Shown here: one piece after another, positions 3,397 to 5,841 of the stretch
Position numbering within the stretch: the stretch's first letter is position 1
Layout of the letters: every line of letters begins with the position of its first letter
NCBI GenBank assembly: GCA_015486425.1
Contig: WFRQ01000407.1
Span: 1-5,841 of the forward strand
Direction of reading: 5' to 3'
Length of the DNA stretch: 5,841 bases
Origin: Deltaproteobacteria bacterium
GTDB taxonomy: Bacteria; Desulfobacterota; Dissulfuribacteria; Dissulfuribacterales; QOAL01
Position numbers and translations under genes: made by a program
The notes under the pieces: model-generated
Told to the model about the DNA's origin: nothing
Databases searched by the model: none
The model's input: the letters and a program-made list of their open reading frames with translations, nothing else

Positions 3397-5841
3397 ATGG
3401 ATAAATTTGTAAATCTTGATGTTGCCAGCGCATTTTCCTTCCTGTGGGGCACCTTTACCCCTGACGATCTGGTACGCAGGGTAAAGGAAAAGGGCCAGCA
3501 GGCAGTGGCGCTTGCTGATATCTGGGGCACGTACGGCATTCCCCGTTTCCACAAGGCGTGCCGCAGACATGGTATCCAGTGCATTCCAGGCGCCAGGGTT
3601 GAAATATACGGACAGGGCTGGGTTGTGCTGCTTGCATCAGACCTGAATGGATATGGAAACCTGTGTCGTGTGGTCAGCAGCAGTCGCAAGATTAACGGGC
3701 GCAAGTTCGTAACCCCTGGCGTAATAAAGGAGTACAGCAGGGGGATTGTATGCATAACCTCAGTCCTTGGCGCTGCCTCACGGCGCCTTGCAGAAACAGG
3801 AGACATGGAGGGGGCAGGTATCAAGCTGCTTGCGCTTAGAGACCTGTTTCGTAAAGACGGGAGCCTTTATGTGGGCATTCAGAGAAATTTCAAGGGCGAT
3901 GCCGCTGCCAACGTAATTCTGCTTGACCATGCGCGCAGGCTGGGCCTTCCGGCAGTAGCTGTGAGCCATGCCGCCTTTCTCGATCCATCAGATTATCCGG
4001 TTCACAAAATGCTTGTGGATATACAGAGAAAGCATCATCACAGGGAGATTTCTCCCCTTCCCTACAGTTCGTTTCATGTGTGTACGGGGCCTGACATGAA
4101 AAAACGCGGCATTGATGACTCCCTGATCACCGCAGGCAATGATATTGCTTCTACATGCAGGGCATTCTCATTTCCAGCAGGCAGGCTTCATCCCCCTGTG
4201 TTCAGGCAAAAGGCAGTGGCTGACCGGGAGCTTTCCAGAAAGGCCGTGGCCTCCCTTGCATCAGCGAGGGATGTTATCCCTGCCAGGTACATATTCAGGC
4301 TCCAGAAAGAACTTGCAATTGTAAAGCACAGGGGGCTGTCTGATTTTTTCCTGATGGTGCATGATATATGCAGCCTTGCCGGGAAACTTGGAATCAGGCA
4401 CAGCATCAGGGGCTCTGCCGCAGGCTCTCTCCTGGTGCACCTGCTTCATGGCGGGCCTGACCCTGTTGCCCATGACCTGCTGTTTGAAAGGTTTATCAAC
4501 TACGGCAGGCACGATCTGCCTGACATTGATATTGACTTTGACTCGCGTCAGAGAGATCAAATAACCAGGTGGCTCATTGAGCGCTGCACATCAGGTACGC
4601 CGGGCCGTCTGCCCCAGCGCCAGGCAGCAATGGTTGCCACCATATCCACGTTCAGGGTGCGAAGCGCCGTGCGTCTTGCAGCACGTGCAATGGGTTATCC
4701 CCTCTACGAAATTGATCGTCTGAGCCGATGCCTTCCCTGGTCACTGAGGGGCATACCGCTTGCCAATGCCCTGGAGCGTCTGCCTGAACTGAGAAATTCC
4801 CCCCTGCGCTCTGAAATGGCCCTGGTAAAGATGGCTGCGGCAATAGAGGGGCTTCCATTCCAGTCCTCAGTACATCTCGGCGGTGTGATACTGGCCCCCG
4901 GGGATATATGTGAATGGGCAGCAGTGTCTGAATCCAGAAAAGGGCTTCCGGTTGCGCATCTTGACAAGGACGATGTTGACATGCTCGGGCTTTTGAAACT
5001 TGACCTTCTTGGCCTGAGGATGCATACGGCAATCAGGGAGGCAGCAGCAGCGCTTGAAAAAGAAGGGATTATTTTTGAGCCTGACACTGTTCCGCTCCAT
5101 GATACCGCCACGTTTGAGCTGCTTTGCTCCGGAGAGACCCTGGGTATCTTCCAGCTTGAGTCATCAGGGCAGCGCAATCTCATTGGCAGACTTCAGCCTG
5201 CTGATTTCAGCGACATTTCAGTTGAGATATCCCTGTTCAGGCCAGGTCCCGTGCAGGGAGACATGGTGGAGCGCTACCTGCGCAGGAGGGCAGGCAGGGA
5301 ACGGCCTGATTTTTTACATCCTGACCTGAAGGATATCCTTGAAGAGACCTTTGGGGTTATTGTATTTCAGGAACAGGTACTCAGGATAGTTCACCGTTTT
5401 GCCGGCTTTTCATATGCTGATGCCGATGCCTTCAGGCGTGCCATGACTAAGGACCGCTCGTCAGGCGAGATGAAAAGGCTCAGGCACGCATTTATCCAGG
5501 GGGCCCTGGCCCAGGGGCATGACAGGAAGAACGCTGAATACGTCTATGAAAAGATAGCCGCGTTCGCTGCCTATGGTTTCTGCAAGGCCCATGCAGTGGC
5601 ATTTACGCACATCACCTGGCAGAGCGCGTGGCTCAAGACCCACTATCCCAGGGCGTTTTATATCGGCCTTCTGAATGCCGGGCACGTTGGCTCCTATCCG
5701 CCTTTTGTTATTCTGAACGAGGCACGCAGAAAAGGCATTCCCACCTTGGCCCCGCATGTGAACATGAGTACGTGTGAGTATCTGCCTGAAGGCAAGGGCA
5801 TAAGATGCCCGCTCCAGGTAATCAGGGGAATAGGAGAAAAG
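3397..5841 (+). CDS. dnaE: DNA polymerase III alpha-type (DnaE) paralogue, probably SOS-inducible, 3' end outside window
   Basis: The first 815 codons are visible; full-length DnaE proteins are about 1000-1170 aa. It belongs to the C-family replicative polymerases. The catalytic aspartates are present: PDIDIDF with Asp376 and Asp378, and Asp536 in LLKLDLLGL, equivalent to E. coli 401, 403 and 555. Other conserved blocks are RGSAAGS (338-344), LLFERFIN, GIFQLESSG, LFRPGPVQGDMV, VFQEQV (656-661), AMTKD and YGFCKAHA. The N-terminal PHP domain is degenerate. The usual HxHxH reads Asn6, Asp8, Ala10; the TDHG position reads ADIWG; and the later Glu and His ligands are also replaced. It therefore should have no PHP metal-dependent activity. 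Close linkage to lexA with a shared LexA-controlled promoter points to damage-induced synthesis. It shares the FSFL-G opening and dead PHP of ImuC/DnaE2, but has YGFCKAHA where ImuC usually has YGFPESHA, so it may be a separate lineage. Confidence 0.93.
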   Translation, partial: MDKFVNLDVASAFSFLWGTFTPDDLVRRVKEKGQQAVALADIWGTYGIPRFHKACRRHGIQCIPGARVEIYGQGWVVLLASDLNGYGNLCRVVSSSRKINGRKFVTPGVIKEYSRGIVCITSVLGAASRRLAETGDMEGAGIKLLALRDLFRKDGSLYVGIQRNFKGDAAANVILLDHARRLGLPAVAVSHAAFLDPSDYPVHKMLVDIQRKHHHREISPLPYSSFHVCTGPDMKKRGIDDSLITAGNDIASTCRAFSFPAGRLHPPVFRQKAVADRELSRKAVASLASARDVIPARYIFRLQKELAIVKHRGLSDFFLMVHDICSLAGKLGIRHSIRGSAAGSLLVHLLHGGPDPVAHDLLFERFINYGRHDLPDIDIDFDSRQRDQITRWLIERCTSGTPGRLPQRQAAMVATISTFRVRSAVRLAARAMGYPLYEIDRLSRCLPWSLRGIPLANALERLPELRNSPLRSEMALVKMAAAIEGLPFQSSVHLGGVILAPGDICEWAAVSESRKGLPVAHLDKDDVDMLGLLKLDLLGLRMHTAIREAAAALEKEGIIFEPDTVPLHDTATFELLCSGETLGIFQLESSGQRNLIGRLQPADFSDISVEISLFRPGPVQGDMVERYLRRRAGRERPDFLHPDLKDILEETFGVIVFQEQVLRIVHRFAGFSYADADAFRRAMTKDRSSGEMKRLRHAFIQGALAQGHDRKNAEYVYEKIAAFAAYGFCKAHAVAFTHITWQSAWLKTHYPRAFYIGLLNAGHVGSYPPFVILNEARRKGIPTLAPHVNMSTCEYLPEGKGIRCPLQVIRGIGEK

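Noticed and set aside
2940..3824. 294-codon minus-strand frame across lexA and dnaE
   Set aside because: It is antisense to two genes with clear catalytic motifs and has no recognisable domain.
1..5841. CRISPR array or tandem repeat locus
   Set aside because: No regularly spaced repeats were seen; the only long repeats are the tRNA pair and the IS-tip pair.

Overview
This 5.8-kb bacterial window joins two kinds of DNA. The left 1.7 kb is a mosaic of mobile-element debris built on a tRNA-Arg gene. The right 4 kb is a more GC-rich chromosomal-type segment that ends in an SOS-type mutagenesis operon. The organism is most likely Gram-negative. The tRNA encodes its own CCA, the right arm carries a SprA-related HExxH metalloprotease of a family found in proteobacterial and related genomes, and a compact DnaE paralogue sits behind lexA. 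A Desulfobacterota-like source is only a guess. One mixed signal is that the LexA box has the GAAC-N4-GTTC form best known from Gram-positive bacteria.

Layout. Positions 1-125 look like the truncated end of an insertion sequence (IS), and an inverted copy of its tip lies at 682-704. Between them are a complete tRNA-Arg(CCT) gene (184-259) with its own promoter and terminator, and two short minus-strand reading frames (532-639 and 381-494) followed by a minus-strand terminator. Positions 705-1015 hold no convincing gene. A 111-aa winged-helix (HARE-HTH-like) protein is at 1090-1425, followed by a decayed reading frame that resembles part of a transposase. At 1638-1695 the 3' part of the tRNA and its trailer recur as a direct repeat, followed by a second terminator. 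The direct repeats are best read as attL and attR of a small (about 1.4 kb) element integrated at the tRNA 3' end. It has no recognisable integrase of its own.

After a structured gene-free spacer (1731-1864), the minus-strand metalloprotease gene (1865-2638) diverges from lexA (2751-3380) across a 112-bp region rich in palindromes. lexA has a near-consensus promoter whose 17-bp spacer contains a perfect LexA box, and the predicted transcript would start at or next to the ATG, so it should be leaderless. Sixteen bases after lexA begins a DNA polymerase III alpha-type gene (3397 to the window edge). It keeps the polymerase catalytic aspartates but has lost the metal-binding residues of its PHP domain.

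How the genes work together: LexA would repress itself and the linked DnaE. DNA damage would trigger RecA-stimulated cleavage of LexA at Ala88-Gly89 and induce a polymerase that lacks the PHP active site, probably for translesion or mutagenic synthesis. The imuA and imuB partners usual for such cassettes are not between lexA and dnaE.
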